A DNA stretch of 64,000 bases, taken from NCBI GenBank assembly GCA_010093515.1, contig MU001699.1, forward strand, positions 307,000 through 370,999, given 5' to 3'. How positions within the stretch are numbered: the first letter of the stretch is position 1; every line of letters begins with the position of its first letter. A program made the translations under genes and the position numbers. This DNA is from Lineolata rhizophorae. Lineage: Eukaryota > Ascomycota > Dothideomycetes > Lineolatales > Lineolataceae. Shown one piece after another: positions 33,276 to 46,277 of the stretch. Below the pieces are notes generated by a model. That model saw nothing but the letters and a program-made list of their open reading frames with translations, did no database searches and was not told where the DNA came from.

Positions 33276-34689
33276 ATGTCGGTTCAGAGTGTTGTCGAGG
33301 GCGTTTTCGGTAGGCTGATTCCTCCCTTTTGAGCTCTTGAGGTTTTCCATTTTTCCAGACCCAATTCGCGTGTCGTGCTATTTGCCCAATTGCGTGAAGA
33401 GAAGCTCGATCTACAGTTCTTGCTAACGCAGTCTACTCCCAGCCGTCAACAAGCCGCCTTCTCTTTCCTCCGCCCAAGCTCTCCGCGACCTCCAAGTTCA
33501 ATTCAACGAGTCCTCGCTTTTCGCACCCTGGCTTTCCGCGCAGCGCGAAAAGCGCGCCGCCGAGCCGCAGCGGGGTCGGCGGAGGCGCCGCGAGAAGCGC
33601 ATCCAGGTGAAGCTCGGACATGGCGGGACGCTGGACCCTATGGCAACGGGGGTGCTCATTGTGGGTGTCGGGGCCGGGACCAAATCGCTGCAGGACTTCC
33701 TTAGCTGCCGGAAGACGTATGACACGGTAGTGCTATTTGGGGCGACGAGCGAGAGCTACGATGCGTGGGGCAAGCTGGTTGCAGTACAGAAGGACCGGAG
33801 TAAATTGAAGGAGTTGACTAGGGACAAGGTTGAGAGTGCGCTGGAGAAGTTTAGGGGCAAGATCATGCAGAAGCCACCGATATTCTCAGCGCTAAGGATT
33901 GATGGGAAGAGGCTCTATGAGTATGCAAGGGAAGGTAAAGAACTGCCTAGGGAGATTGAGGAGAGGCCGGTTGAGGTGTACGATCTGGAAATGCTGGAGT
34001 GGTATGAGGGCGGGACGCATCCGTGGAAGTATCCCGACGAGGTGGCTGCTGATGAAGAGAGAACACTAGCGGGAAAGGTGATGGGAGTGTCAGAGGAAGA
34101 TAAGAATGCGGCTCTGGGAAGCAGTTCGAAGCGCAGGAGGGTTGAAGAAGATGCCGTGAGCAAGGCTGTTGGAGACTCTGGTTCGACCAAGAAGCAGAAG
34201 ACTGAAAAGACCGAAGAGCAGTTTGCTTCTACCAACCCGGAACCAGAGTCTGAACAATCCCCGCCCGTCGTCGCAGGCGACTCGCCATTGGCTAGCACCG
34301 AACCTCAAGCATCTGGCGCCCTCAAGTCAGATGTGATCAATTCTGTGGATAATCCTACAGAGCAGCCAGTCTCCACTCCGTCGGCATCATCAATGGGTTC
34401 ATTCGCCCCTGCCGCACGCGTCCGCGTAACGTCGTCGTCAGGCTTCTACGTCCGGTCTCTCTGCCATGACTTGGGCAAGGCTGTGGGCTCCTATGGTCTC
34501 ATGACCGAGCTCGTGCGCAAGAAACAAGCTGATTTCGAACTTGGGAAGAATGTGATTGAGTTTGAGGATTTCAATAAGGGGGAAGAGGTGTGGGGCTCTA
34601 AGGTGAGGGAGCAATTGGGGCAATGGATGAATGCAAGAGAAGAAAAGAAGCGGAAAGAAGAAGAGAGGAGAGCGAGCATACCGCCATAG
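33276..34689 (+). CDS. PUS4: tRNA pseudouridine-55 synthase Pus4 (TruB family)
   Basis: Exons are 33276..33309 and 33443..34689 (donor GTAGGC, acceptor TCCCAG), encoding 426 aa. The join gives GVFAVNKPPSLSSAQALRDL, the classical TruB opening. The catalytic Asp lies in KLGHGGTLDPMATGVL (about residue 75). Later motifs KTYDTVVLFGATSESYDAWG, KPPIFSALRIDGKRLYEYAR and SGFYVRSLCHDLG complete the fold. The enzyme makes pseudouridine 55 in the T loop of nuclear and mitochondrial tRNAs. A Ser/Glu-rich insert of about 125 residues sits before the final motif, which is normal for fungal Pus4. An in-frame ATG 33 bases upstream would add MPFKFQYLRTV, possibly a mitochondrial form. Both starts are plausible. 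Confidence 0.94.
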
Positions 34690-35115
34690 AGGCGTCATGC
34701 GGAATTGTAGTAGGGAGGTATTCATGCGAGTCATTCGGATAACTGTATATATTAGACTAGAACTTCATTCTTGTAATTCAATGTTGCCTACTTATGTTCC
34801 ACTCGTAGAGTGCCGTTCGGTACTAACACCTCGGTTTGCACGCTAACGGTCGTGACTAGCAAACCTCTGCACCAGTAGCTGGGCTTGGAATTCTGCCTCC
34901 ATCAAGCATTTGGTGCAGGATCACTCGCTCCCATACAGTGCCAAGGCCATGGATTAATTCTAATTTGTAATAGTTTAGATCAAAACGTAAACAATCTTTC
35001 CGACTCTGACGGTAAACCAATTCTAGCTCTAGTTGACCTGAAGCCGTCTTCATTTGTGGACTTAAGCCACTAGTCTCTGACCTCCAAACAGCCACTCATT
35101 AACTAGCGTAAGGCA
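34690..35115. other. Convergent 3' region, PUS4 and ADAL
   Basis: 425 bp, AT-rich. The 79-codon minus-strand frame at 34856-35095 has no features and lies in the 3' flank. Confidence 0.5.
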
Positions 35116-37008
35116 TCAGAAATCGTACCTGCCATCATTCCAGCCCTCCCAATTTCCATAAATCTTTACCAGTCTATCAATCTCATCTTGGCCGCCGAAT
35201 ATAGCACCCACAGCTCCCAGGCAGAGTCGCTTGATGTCGGCCTTATGCAAGTCAAAGTGCTCGGCAGCCAGATAATACTCGTTGGACAACGGGCTACAAA
35301 ACACGCCCACATCGTCCGTCTATTCCAAGTCAGCGACGACACCAAACCAACACCTCCACCACCATCGTAGGACTCACCGCCAACGCCACCGGCACCCCCA
35401 CATCCTTCCACCACCCAAAATGATGCCCCTCAACCCCCCCCTCCACCATCCCCGCAAGCACATTGCAACTCAAGCACAACTCGACCGGCAGGCCCCTCCT
35501 CACGACCTCCCTCCTCACCTCATCCCCCACATGAACGACATGGCCCAACCTCCGCGGGCGCCACCCCAGCAGCTCCCACAGCTCGGCCTCGCCGCCGCCG
35601 CCGGCCGCCTCGCCCACCTCGCCGAAGTGCACCGCGACGCCCAGACCGGCGGCGGCGGCGCGCGCGAACGCGGCGGCGAAGATGCCGACGTCGCCGCGGG
35701 CCGGGTTGCCGCCGAGGTCGACGCCGACGACGCCGGCGTGCCGGCGCGCGATGGCGAGGTCGACGATGTGCGCGGCCGCGGCGGCGTCGTGGGAGCCGCG
35801 GTCGACGGATAGGATGAGGCGGGCGTGGAGGCGCGTGTCTGGGCGGGCGTTGTGGGCGGCGAGGGCGGATAGGACGAGGTCGATGTGGGCGGCGGGGGAG
35901 AGGGGCGTGGGAGAGGGGGGCGAGGGCAGCGCGCGCGGTGTGGTGCGGAGTTCGGCGTAGACGACGTTGTCGGCTTCGAAGGAGGTGAGGACGGAGTGGG
36001 TGGAGTATCTGTTGAGGGGGGGGGGGGTGAGTTGGGATGGGAAGATATACGGAAGAGTCCCGAAGGAGGAGGGTTTTGGTATGTTTCGGATTGGGGAGTG
36101 ATGATTGGTAGTTGTATTGGACTAGGGATAGGGGAAAGGGAAGGGGGGTAGGAGGTATTACTCTATCGATTGGGGGTCACTGCATAATTTATATATATAG
36201 GACGAGAACAGCGGGAAGAATCTGATAAGCGCCGCACGAGGGCCATTAGATTAGCGCAATTGGCGGTTCCGTAAGAGGTTTGTTGTGGAACATGGAGCGC
36301 TGAATGGCACAGCAGGACGGAGTTCGTGGTGTACGAGGGACGTGGACGGCGACCTGTGTATCGTCGCACCGAAAAAGACAACCCGACGGGACGACAAGAG
36401 GGGCAAAATTTCAAACCCGCTTTCTCCACTTTGCCGCATTGTGGATCTTTAAAACCCGTGTCCCACTCTTCCAGCGCCGACTGAAATTTTGGGAAGCGAG
36501 CTGTGATCTGCATATATGAACCGTTGAAACCAAAACTCTTGGCGAACCGCCCAAAACGGAAGATGAGGATATTCGGAGAATATCGAATAGATTAAAAGAA
36601 ACAGAAAAAAAATACAAAACATAGTCTTACGTGTGCAGATCGTAGTCGACCTTGCCGGGGGGAATCGCCACGAGGGGGTCCTCTAGGTCTAGGTCGAGCT
36701 CTGCGGCTTTCTTGCGGCACCAGATCTCATGGAGACACTCGCGCGAGATGCTGCCGCTGAGGTGCGCGTGAAGCTGGTTTTTTTAATATGGAGCGATCAG
36801 CGGCGGTCGCGGGGCTTTCATGTAGGACGCATTCCGTTCGGCACGCCCGGAGCGGGCTGGGGCACATGCAATGCACCGTAAAAATTTTAGGTACAGGGCT
36901 CACCTCGATCTTAGGCAGAGCTTGTGTGAAGGCGCGCAGAGCGATGTTGTTGCCCTCCGCCGCTTCCGTCGACGCCAGCGGCGATTCAAAAAGTTGTGAT
37001 TCCGCCAT
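35116..37008 (-). CDS. Adenosine deaminase-like protein (ADAL / N6-methyl-AMP deaminase type)
   Basis: Five exons: 37008..36904, 36773..36631, 36221..36162, 36008..35378 and 35319..35116, encoding 380 aa with every phase consistent. Zinc ligands HxH are in KIELHAHLSGSISREC (about 37-39). VAVHFGEVGEA gives the third His and the proton-donor Glu (about 230), RLGHVVHVGD holds the catalytic His, and ALATDDVGVF the paired Asp residues. YIYKLCSDPQSIEYSTHSVL and DNVVYAELRTTPRALPS are ADAL-type. ADAL enzymes deaminate N6-modified AMP rather than free adenosine, but I cannot prove the substrate here. Exon 4 is very GC-rich with runs of Ala. The intron before it has a 13-base C run on the minus strand next to the acceptor. 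The substrate pocket Ala replaces the usual Cys before TDD. Confidence 0.92.
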
Positions 37009-39219
37009 GGCTTTAGAGGATGTAGGCTGCAGAGTGGGCGTCCGGAGGAGCACCAATAAGTCTATGATTGCAGTCGAAATATGCTCACGCTTTGGCGAGA
37101 AATCTGTGTCTACGCATGGATGGATTGGGAAGGCCAGCAACCGCCGTGTGCGGCGTGAATGCGAAGAGGAAGGCCTCCAATGGAGGCGGAGACTAGGATT
37201 GCCTAAGGCCTCGCTAGCCGCTTCGTAGGGGCTGCGGTATGGCTGAAGTCTGCTCAGGAACTGGACCTGTCCTGAGAGAGGCTTATGTAGCTGGCGAAAG
37301 CTGCGAATGGATTTGACATAACCTGGAAAGATCCGAGTGTCGGTGAAGCATTACGTGTTTGTGTCGCACAGGAATAAATTTTGTTTGCTGTGAAAGCTTA
37401 GCTAGACTTGCGACGACACAAAATGACTGACGGCTCGAATTGCTAACACTGGAATTGGGGAAAGACACTCAATCGAGCCTATAATGGCACATTTAAGTTT
37501 GATGAATTCGAACACTTTGTGTGATTTACGACCGTGGTTGAAGGAGTCAAAGGATTCGAAGAAATTAACCTGGGTATCTGAGATATACCGCTAGACAATT
37601 TTGGTTGATCGCCATCGCACGAATGCCGTATTGGTATCCATTCGGCATTTTTGCTAGTAAATGCCTGGTAACGTGCCCAACCCACGAGAAAAGTTAGTTG
37701 ACGTGCCCATTGAGATTGAGATGCGTTAGAGTGCCCGAAGCAACTAAGACATGGGCGAAAAATCAACCCCGCTCTAACTGACGTGTGTTCGTAGGGTGTA
37801 CCTATGAAATACTCACGGGCACCTCTGCTAGATCAAGGAGGATGAGCTTATTTTGAGCTGTGGAAGGAAACTAAGACGTTGTGCTTAGTAGCGAGATGGC
37901 AGAGACGAGGGAAAGGCAAGCCGAGGCTGGCGCGGCGTGTACCAGCCACAGGCGACCGCTGGCGGCCAGGGGCGGCCTTACCCCGGACGAGGTGGTGAGG
38001 GTGGCTGACTAACTGAGACAAGGCGCCGAGGACGATCGACGCCATTTCCGGGCGGGCCATTGGGTTGACCATTCCGACGGGATGAGGCCCAGGGGCTTGA
38101 GTGCACAACTGCGGCATCGGCGAGGACGGGCATCTGCGCAGTGGGTACGTACTTGCACAGGCTGCGGATGGAGGAATTGCCCGCTCTGCCTCTCGTCCCC
38201 CCGGAAGGCACAATATAAAGGCGGCTCGTATTCGAACGATGGAGAGCAGCGACCGGGCCATCTCGCGGCTAACGGCGTGCTAGGGCCGGGCCCGGCTGAC
38301 GGGGAACGTGCCTACGCACATAGCATGAGGAGGGTTCGATGCCGGCCAGCTGGTGCCAGGCTGCTTGCGCGGTGACGGAGCGGTGCCTGAGCGCGGACGC
38401 CGGCCCAGGCCGCGAGCCGGCCCCCAATCGCTCTTGCGCCCGCGGCCCCCGACCGCGAGAACCGCCTCCGCCTCCGCGCCTCGTCTCCGCCCGCAGCACT
38501 CGCCTTCAGTTGCTAAGCATTCACTTCCCTTCATCTTTGACTTTTTCTTTTTCTTTCTCTTGCCGGCAGCTGTTCCAACGGCGGCGCCCACCCCCGGCTG
38601 CTCCCCGTCCGCGCCCCCAGACTCGCTGCGCTCGAGGCAGGCCGCGGCGCCGCCATTAAGCTTTCTCGGCTGCCCCAGCACCAGCCCTCAGCCAAATACT
38701 AGCGCACCGCCCGGCCTGCGCCCGCTGCCCTCCGCGCTGCCAGAACTCCGTGCCCCGTCCGCACCGTAGCGTCAATCTCCCGCGCCTCCGTTCCCTTCTC
38801 CCTTCCCACCCCCCAGCCCCGTCACCCGCGCCCTTCCCTCTCGCCGCCCTCTCCTTCCCATCCATCGACCACGCATCTTGCTCGCCCTTCGCCGTCGTCC
38901 GCCGTCGCCATCGCTCTCCGGCCTCGTCGCAGGCCCGCGCCGAGCCCGCCCTTCGCCGCCAGCCCGCAGCCCGCAGCCGACGCCGAGAAGCGGCCCCGGG
39001 CCAGCCGCGGCCCGTTGAGGTGTCGCATCCCCCCCCCGAACAGCTTGCTGCTCCGGCTTTCTTGCTCGTCGCCAGCCCCGTCGCGGGATCCAGCACACTC
39101 CACCCCCGCGCCCCTGGATCGCGAGCCCTGCGCTACGCACCTCCACGCACCTCTTCCTTCCCGCCGCCACAATTCTTCGCCTGCCGGCTCCCGCCTGGGC
39201 CGAGTAGCATTCGCCCATC
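37009..39219. other. Divergent intergenic region, ADAL and G-beta, with a pyrimidine-rich leader
   Basis: 2.2 kb. From about 38520 to 39219 the plus strand is strikingly C/T-rich, consistent with a long G-beta promoter/5' leader of the kind seen before strongly expressed fungal genes. Many open frames arise from this base composition on both strands (37848-38261 and 38280-39332 regions). None has a family motif. Confidence 0.45.
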
Positions 39220-40708
39220 ATGTCGGACATGAACGCCGAGAGCATCCAGCAGAAGATCCAGATCGCGCGGCGCGATGCCGAGGCGCTCAAGGACCGGATA
39301 AAACGCAAGAAAGATGAGCTTGCTGACACCACACGTAAGTTGAAGCTGATGACCAGCCCGTCGCCCTTTCACCTGCTGTCGCGCCCCGTGCTCTTCCATC
39401 ATTTCGGCCTGCGCGATACCGCCATGGCTCGCCGCTCGTGCCTGCCGTCAAGCTGCAATGCGTCTGACCAAAGCTCTCTCCCACAGTTCGCGAGGTCGCA
39501 CGGCAACGCGTGGACCAATTGCCCAGGCTCACGATGAAGACAAAGCGGACCCTCAAGGGCCACCTGGCCAAGATTTACGCCATGCACTGGTCGACCGATC
39601 GCCGACACCTTGTCTCCGCCTCTCAAGATGGCAAGCTCATCATCTGGGATGCCTACACAACCAACAAGGTGCACGCCATTCCGCTGCGCTCATCGTGGGT
39701 CATGACCTGCGCCTACTCGCCCAGCGGCAACTACGTAGCCTGTGGAGGTCTCGACAACATTTGCTCCATCTACAACCTCTCGGCGCGCGAAGGGCCGACC
39801 CGCGTCGCACGCGAGCTGTCCGGCCATTCGGGTTACCTCAGCTGTTGCCGCTTCATTAGCGACCGCCGCATCTTGACCTCCTCCGGCGACATGACCTGCG
39901 TGCTGTGGGATCTGGAGACGGGCTCCAAGATCCACGAGTTCGCCGACCATTTGGGCGACGTCATGAGCCTGAGCATAAACCCGCTCGACAATAACCAGTT
40001 CGTCTCGGGCGCTTGCGACGCTTTCGCGAAGCTTTGGGACATCCGTGCCGCCAAATGCGTGCAGACCTTCGCCGCCCACGACTCGGACATCAACGCCATC
40101 CAGTACTTCCCCAATGGCAATGCCTTCGGAACTGGCTCCGACGATGCGTCGTGCCGCCTTTTCGACATCCGCGCCGATCGCGAGCTCCAGAGCTACACGG
40201 TACGGATCGCACGTTTCTTTTTTTTTTTTTTTTCCGCATTTCTAATCCCTAAATTGCGCGCCTTTTTCTCTTAAGAGAAAGGGCCACCGGTATATGGGGC
40301 GCGCTTTCCCCATTCGTTTTGCCGAGAGACGCTAACTTTAGACTTCCGTTAGATTGGCGAGCCGGTTTGCGGCATCACTTCGGTCGCTTTCTCCGTTTCG
40401 GGCAGACTGCTCTTCGCCGGCTACGATGATTTCGAGTGCAAGGTGAGCCATCGCACTTTCAACCGAAAGACTATTGTGGCCTTTGGCTAACCGTATCGCG
40501 CGAATAGGTTTGGGACACTCTTCGGGGAGAACGTGTGGGTACACTTCAAGGCCACGACAACCGCGTCAGCTGCCTCGGTGTTAGCAACGATGCGATGAGC
40601 TTGTGCACGGGATCGTGGGATTCAATGGTACGGGCTCCCCCCCTTTCAGAGTTGCACATACAAGACGACTAACAAGCCTCCGATGTGTAGCTCAGGATAT
40701 GGGCGTAG
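39220..40708 (+). CDS. Heterotrimeric G-protein beta subunit
   Basis: Five exons: 39220..39334, 39487..40199, 40353..40442, 40508..40627 and 40691..40708 (18 bp), encoding 351 aa, matching fungal G-beta. The N-terminal helix ([20 protein letters not shown]) forms the coiled coil with G-gamma. The joins read [19 protein letters not shown]. Seven WD40 blades follow: [107 protein letters not shown] and [15 protein letters not shown], ending [15 protein letters not shown]. It works with G-gamma in pheromone, nutrient and developmental signalling at the membrane. The last blade is finished by an 18-bp exon. The next gene on this strand is phosducin, its chaperone. Confidence 0.96.
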
Positions 40709-43700
40709 ACGAAAACGTAATCACCGGCATAGAAGCTACCAGCCAAGTCCTACGAGCCTTACCCTCCGTACAGTCTTTCGATACTCTCATTCACAGGCGT
40801 ACCTGTGGATACTCTCGCTATACCCCCGCTACTCGAGAGCGAGGCCGTCATAGACTCGGCGATTTTCCTTTCTTTAAAGTTCATAATGTGCGATATTCAA
40901 GTGTGCAATGTTTGATAAGGTTGTGGTGGTTCAGGCTTCGAAAGGTTGGATTGAAGGAAGGCGAAGTGCGGAAGGAAAACTCGTTCGTCGGCCTCGGAAG
41001 CACATTCAATGCATCTATTTGCCAAGAGTTATTCCGTGCATTGGGCCCTCGGAAAAGATGTCTGGTTGCTGGGAGTGGTAGTTCTTTAAAGGCCTCCTCT
41101 GGGTGCTTCCGGGCTCGATCACAAATTCATCAGTTCTGTTCTCGTCGTGTGTCCGGTCACTTCTTTTCTTCCGGTAGCTGGCGGTTTGCTTTTTTATTAC
41201 CCTTATGCTTGTCTGCTTTCCTTCTCCTTTTTACGAAAGGCCAAAAACAAGGCACGCCTTTTACGGCTTCCTCTCGAACCAGATTATCCCCTTCTTCCTC
41301 TCGGACTTACTTCGGCTTCCTCCCTTCTTGCTACGTTCTGGCCGAAGTAGTGGTGTTTGCTGTGGTTCGGTCCTCTCCAGGTTCTCATCACTTCGTATCT
41401 CCCAAAAGAGCACAATAAAAGCCCTTCCTAAATGCTCAACATGTCTCACGGTCTTTTCTATCACCCTCACCCGTCTGCCTCCTTTGAACTCCTCTTGATG
41501 TACCTTCGTGTCTACCGAAGCCGCTTTGAACTTCTCTCCTTGCGTTGGACCACTGAGCAAATGGCCCTCGCTTGACTTCTATGGAACTCTTCTCTGTGCA
41601 CATTGTTTGTCCTTTTCTTCTTACCTTTATCGGAAATTTTGAGCCCCCACCAACACCCCCCCCCCCTTTTCTTTTTTTGCTTTGTCTCATTACCCTTCTC
41701 CAGTGTACTTTTTTCTGTGTATCCCGGATGGTCATAGCAAGCGATTCCCACCGTGGGTTTGTGTGCGTCTGTGTCTGTACACGGCACGCTTGTTTTCACC
41801 TTTGTTTTCTTTTTCTTTTTTTGTGATCTTTTTTTTTTCGACTTTTCTTATGTATTCAAGTGTGTGTGTGCGTCTTTCGGGAGCCGGGCGTCGATAGTAA
41901 TGAGAACTGGCTTTTTAAAAGTTATAGATTGGGCTTGCTCGTGCTGGGGTTGGTGATGTGGTCTTTGGCTTTGAGGTGGCGGTATCGGAGTCAGTCTTGG
42001 TAGTTGATAGTACTGGCAGCTGCATGTGAGACTATACTGACATGGGTGCACGAGCCGTGAACAGCGAACTAACTTTGGCAACGTCGGATATGTTCCTGTC
42101 ATTCCTCGATGGCCGCAAAGAGGGACTAACGAGCACAAATGACAGCGCAGGTATAATGGAGCCCGCCTTCGGGCAGGGCAGCTCCGCCAACAACAGGACG
42201 AGTCTCCCACCCCGAACCCACCCACATGCAGATGCCTACAAAGATCACTAGACCTCACATGCGCGCCGCTCAGGCGAAAGGATTAGGATGCAAAGCGTAT
42301 CTTAGTACCTTACGTATTAAGGCTGATTCTGCCGCCCTTGCTGCTGCCTATGTCGACTTGCCTTAGGTGCAGCGCGCGTGCATGCTTAGGGCATGCATGA
42401 AGGGGCGGGCGGCTTGGGATTCGCGTATCTGGGTAGATAGACAGGTACGCAGGTAGGCACGCTCGAAGTGTTCACGGAGCTGGGCAGGGGTTTCGATTTT
42501 TGGGGCTGTGGAGACTGCGGATGGAGTGGATGGAGTTAGGTGGGCTGTAAATGGCTAGGGTTGCCGGAGGGTTTGGGTAGGTAGGTACATATTTGGGGTC
42601 AGCAGAGAAGATTTAAGGTTAAGCTTAAGAGGGTGGGTGTGGCGTGGGGGTTCGTCGTGGAGTTGGTTGTTGGATGGTTCAAAGGTTGGGGGTTCTGGGG
42701 GTTGGCTAAGTGTAGGCGTATCTTCTCTTGGATCTCCGAAAATAAAGTTCCGTTCTGGAGGATGCGGCTATGAATTGAGCGCATAGGGCGTGCTTGGGGG
42801 AACAGGAGTAGATTCAAGGCGGCCAAAGTCTTCTTTAAACTTGACTAGAACGGAGTTACTCGGACACGTTCTGGATCGTCTCCACGAGTCGGACGCATTG
42901 CACTTCGTGAACTGTCGCGATGCGTCTGTCTAGGTCGGCTTGTTTGGAATCCCTTGCTCCGACATCTATAGACCTTTCCGGTGCATAAAACAAGGGTAGA
43001 TATATTTGTTCGCGGAATCAAGCCACGGCTCCAGTTGCTTTACGCATGCAATCGGGATACCAAGCCTTGGGGAAGGAGCTGAAAGTCGTAGGTTGCGGCG
43101 TCTTGTCATGCGTTTCGAGGGTGTAGAATGCCGGACTTAACTGTGAGCTCTGCTTCCTGCAGTGGTGGCTATTAATAGGATGTGTACGGGGCAAATCCGA
43201 GAGCTCACTTTTGCTTCGAAATGGCATTTAGGACGGAAAGTCTTCGAGCACGACAGCAGCTGAGGGCGCGTTGCAGCCCAACGTACTTGTCAAACTTCAA
43301 TCTTGGTCAACTTCTAACTCCACATATTCATTCCACGAGGTACGAATTGAGCTGACATTCCGTTGCACATACTTTTCAGCTGTACGCCGAACTCGGAATT
43401 CCATGAGACAATCTTCTAGGAATCGCGAGGCGTGTACTACAAATTAGTCATACTGAAGGCTGAAGGTTGAAAGAGCAGAAGGGGTGCTGTGAGAATTTCT
43501 GCCGCGCTGATTGGCGAATCAATCGTGATTCTTGCGAACTTGAATGATTCACGTGAAATTTGCCGATTTAGGGAATTCGAAAGTGTCGGGACCTAAAGTC
43601 GAACGTCTCATGAGGCCGCCAATCGGGTCTTTCTTCAACTACTTTGGCAATTCCAGAACAACTTGCATCAAAGAGGGGCTGAAGCAATGCAAAACAGTAG

Positions 43701-46277
43701 AAGCATATTCTGCTTGGAGTGTCAAGGTGTGGATACGCTTCAAGATCATCGTGAATCGTCTATCTTCGTGACCTTGACATCGAACGAGTCGACGACACAC
43801 AATCAAGAGGGGAAAAAAAGAACGAAAGATTGACGATCCATTCGATACTAGTTCGAATGCGCCCTGTTTTCGTTCTGTCCGTGCTTGAGACTAACAAAAG
43901 GGGAAAGGCTGCGCTAGATGGATTCCCGAACTGTAATGCTTGCATCGTTGGGTGGGGACATTTTTGGCATGTCGTGTATGCAGCTCAAGTTTGGGTCGGG
44001 ATATGCAAGGCCAGGGAGACGGTCCCCTCCGCCCTCAATTAATTAACTTTATTTAGCAATAAACACCGCGAATGCGCGTGGCCTCCCACAATAGTGTGGG
44101 CTAAACATGCCGAATGAAATGCCCAGCTGGCTTGCTATAATTGTCGGAACGTAGATAATTCTTTAGGGTACAGCTGTGCATGGAAGGGTGTCTGTGTACA
44201 GGTTGGACGCAGAAAGTACTGCGTTCTGGCGGAACATGCTGTTCCATGTGACTATCTGTGTCTTAAAGCCCAGTTATTATTACTATCGTAGGATTAATAG
44301 ACTTACGAGAGCTTGTTTACTAACACGACAATGCTTTATTGTAGTTACCGGGCTTGTTCACCTGGGCGGTGTGTTTGACTTCCCTGAGTTTCACATCACT
44401 CAATAGAAGCCTACCAACGAGCCATATTTTGACAGCAGAAGAAAAGAAAAGAACGAATTCCTTCTATGCGCATTACAAGCCGGCTAAAACACGCTTGGCC
44501 GTCGTGGACCAAGGGGCTCGCAGCTGGATCTCAGGTCATGTTGGAGGCTTGTCGTGAAACGACGGCCAAGGAAAACAGATCGAAGTGGAACGGAAGCCTT
44601 CCAGAAGCCTTCTCCATCAGGCGCTTCTGGCCAAAGCGCACAATCCGCGACTCGGCTGCGGGCAGGAATGACTTGGCCCGTGGGCGTCATGCCCATTGAT
44701 GATCCGCGTTCCGCACCTTGAGTGGCCGAGGGGGTAATGCGCAATGCGGATATCTCCGCCAGCTTTCCGCCGTTTCATCGCGGGTGGTGTCGGCACGAAC
44801 GACGAGCGTAGGGATGTTGACAATTATTCCCCTATCCGGCCCCTGCCCTCACACCTTAGGCTCAACGGCTTTTACCCCGGATCTTAGATCCATAGGCGCA
44901 ACCCCCCCGAGAAAGATCTTATCCCAAATGAACAGAGCGAAGCTCTCATCTCGTGAGAGCATAGGAAGCGTGTTACTGGAAATGGAAAGGACGCGCACTG
45001 GGAAATGAAAGCGGAATAATCTGTTCTTCGTGGACAGTGCGCCTTTGTTGACTTCGAGTCCACTTTCAGCCTGACCACAGTTCCAACCGACAACATTTTG
45101 CGAAGCGAGCTATAGGTACAGGCTAACAAATATAGCTTGGAAGTGCAGCGTATGTCTGCGAAGAAAATGCATTTCGCTGTGATGGCATAGCATATGGTGT
45201 GAGCTGCGGCTCGCTACGTCTGCACTCTGCACTCCCAAAACCAAGTCCTCCTTTATGGTAGCGCCTTGTAGCTCGCTCAGGGTCTGGACGTGAAGGAACT
45301 TCTTCTCTGCATCATTCGAGAGCATTGTGGAGGGACTACTCCTGTGTCTACCCCGCGAAGCAGCACAGAGGGACCTGGTAAGTCGGGTGTCTGGGTCCAC
45401 AGCGCCTCTTCCATGCTCGACGCTCTGCCCTGTCCTGCAGGCCTTGTATGTCGAGGGCAACTGGATCGCTTGGGGACTGTTTTAAATTTGGCAATTGAGA
45501 AGAGGGGTGTGCATTGCAGCTCGTCTGAGAATTCCTGGCGCCGAGCGCGCAGCGTGCAGGAGGGAAGACACGCGACGACACGTCGCCCGGCAGCCCAGCA
45601 CAGTGGTTATCTCGTTGCTAGGGCACGGCTAGCACGGTTCGGGGCTGGCGTTGCCACGAGGATGGGCGGAGGAGTAAAAAAAGGGCGCGAGGGAACAAGG
45701 GGGCCACGCGACGGGCGCGCGCTCGGCACCCCCGGCCGCGCCAAAGGAAGCTGGGCGATCCGCCGTCTCAGCATCGCCCTGCCGCAGCCGAAATGCATTG
45801 TGATCCTCGCCTCTAGCAGCTCCAGAGACTCGCTCCGGCTGGATGCTCGGCCAATAACCGCCACTCCTGAAACGGCTGGCTGCCTAGCTGTGACGGCGTT
45901 TCGAGTTCGAGGGCGGCCGCACGCTCCCGGCCAGCACCGTCCGCTCATCACGCATCGACTGACCTGCACTTCTCCTCGTCACTCCCACACGAACGGACCA
46001 AGCACCGGGACCCGTGCCCGCATTCCATTCACTGTCCCATTCCACCATCCAACCCTGCGCGTGCGTTGCTCTGGCCCCAGGCTCACTTTGCACTGCCCTG
46101 TACGCTCCTATCTCCCGGCCTGCCCAGGATCACCCTTCTTGCACCCCCAGAAGCGGCCGTCGACACCTCGTCACCAAGGGAGGCGCGGCGAGGAAACAAG
46201 GAAGCCTGACCCTACATACTACTTAAAACCAGGCCGCCCGCGCCTCAACTTGCTTCGTTTTCCCTTTTTCTTCCACC
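40709..46277. other. 5.6 kb gene-poor interval between G-beta and phosducin
   Basis: The first 1.2 kb after G-beta is T-rich and pyrimidine-rich and may be a long 3' UTR. A 271-codon frame at 40603-41418 starts inside G-beta exon 4 and is spurious. From 42400 to 45300 I find only short open frames. A coding-like minus-strand stretch near 42856-43010 is reported as a finding. A small perfect inverted repeat, TGCATGC / GCATGCA, lies at 42379-42397. The last 700 bp before phosducin is C/T-rich and promoter-like. No tRNA or element is recognised. Confidence 0.45.

Noticed and set aside
38280-39332. Several long minus- and plus-strand frames before G-beta
   Set aside because: They result from extreme C/T composition and have no protein features.
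40603-41418. 271-codon plus-strand open frame
   Set aside because: It starts inside G-beta exon 4 in another frame, has no family motif, and most of it lies in T-rich downstream sequence.
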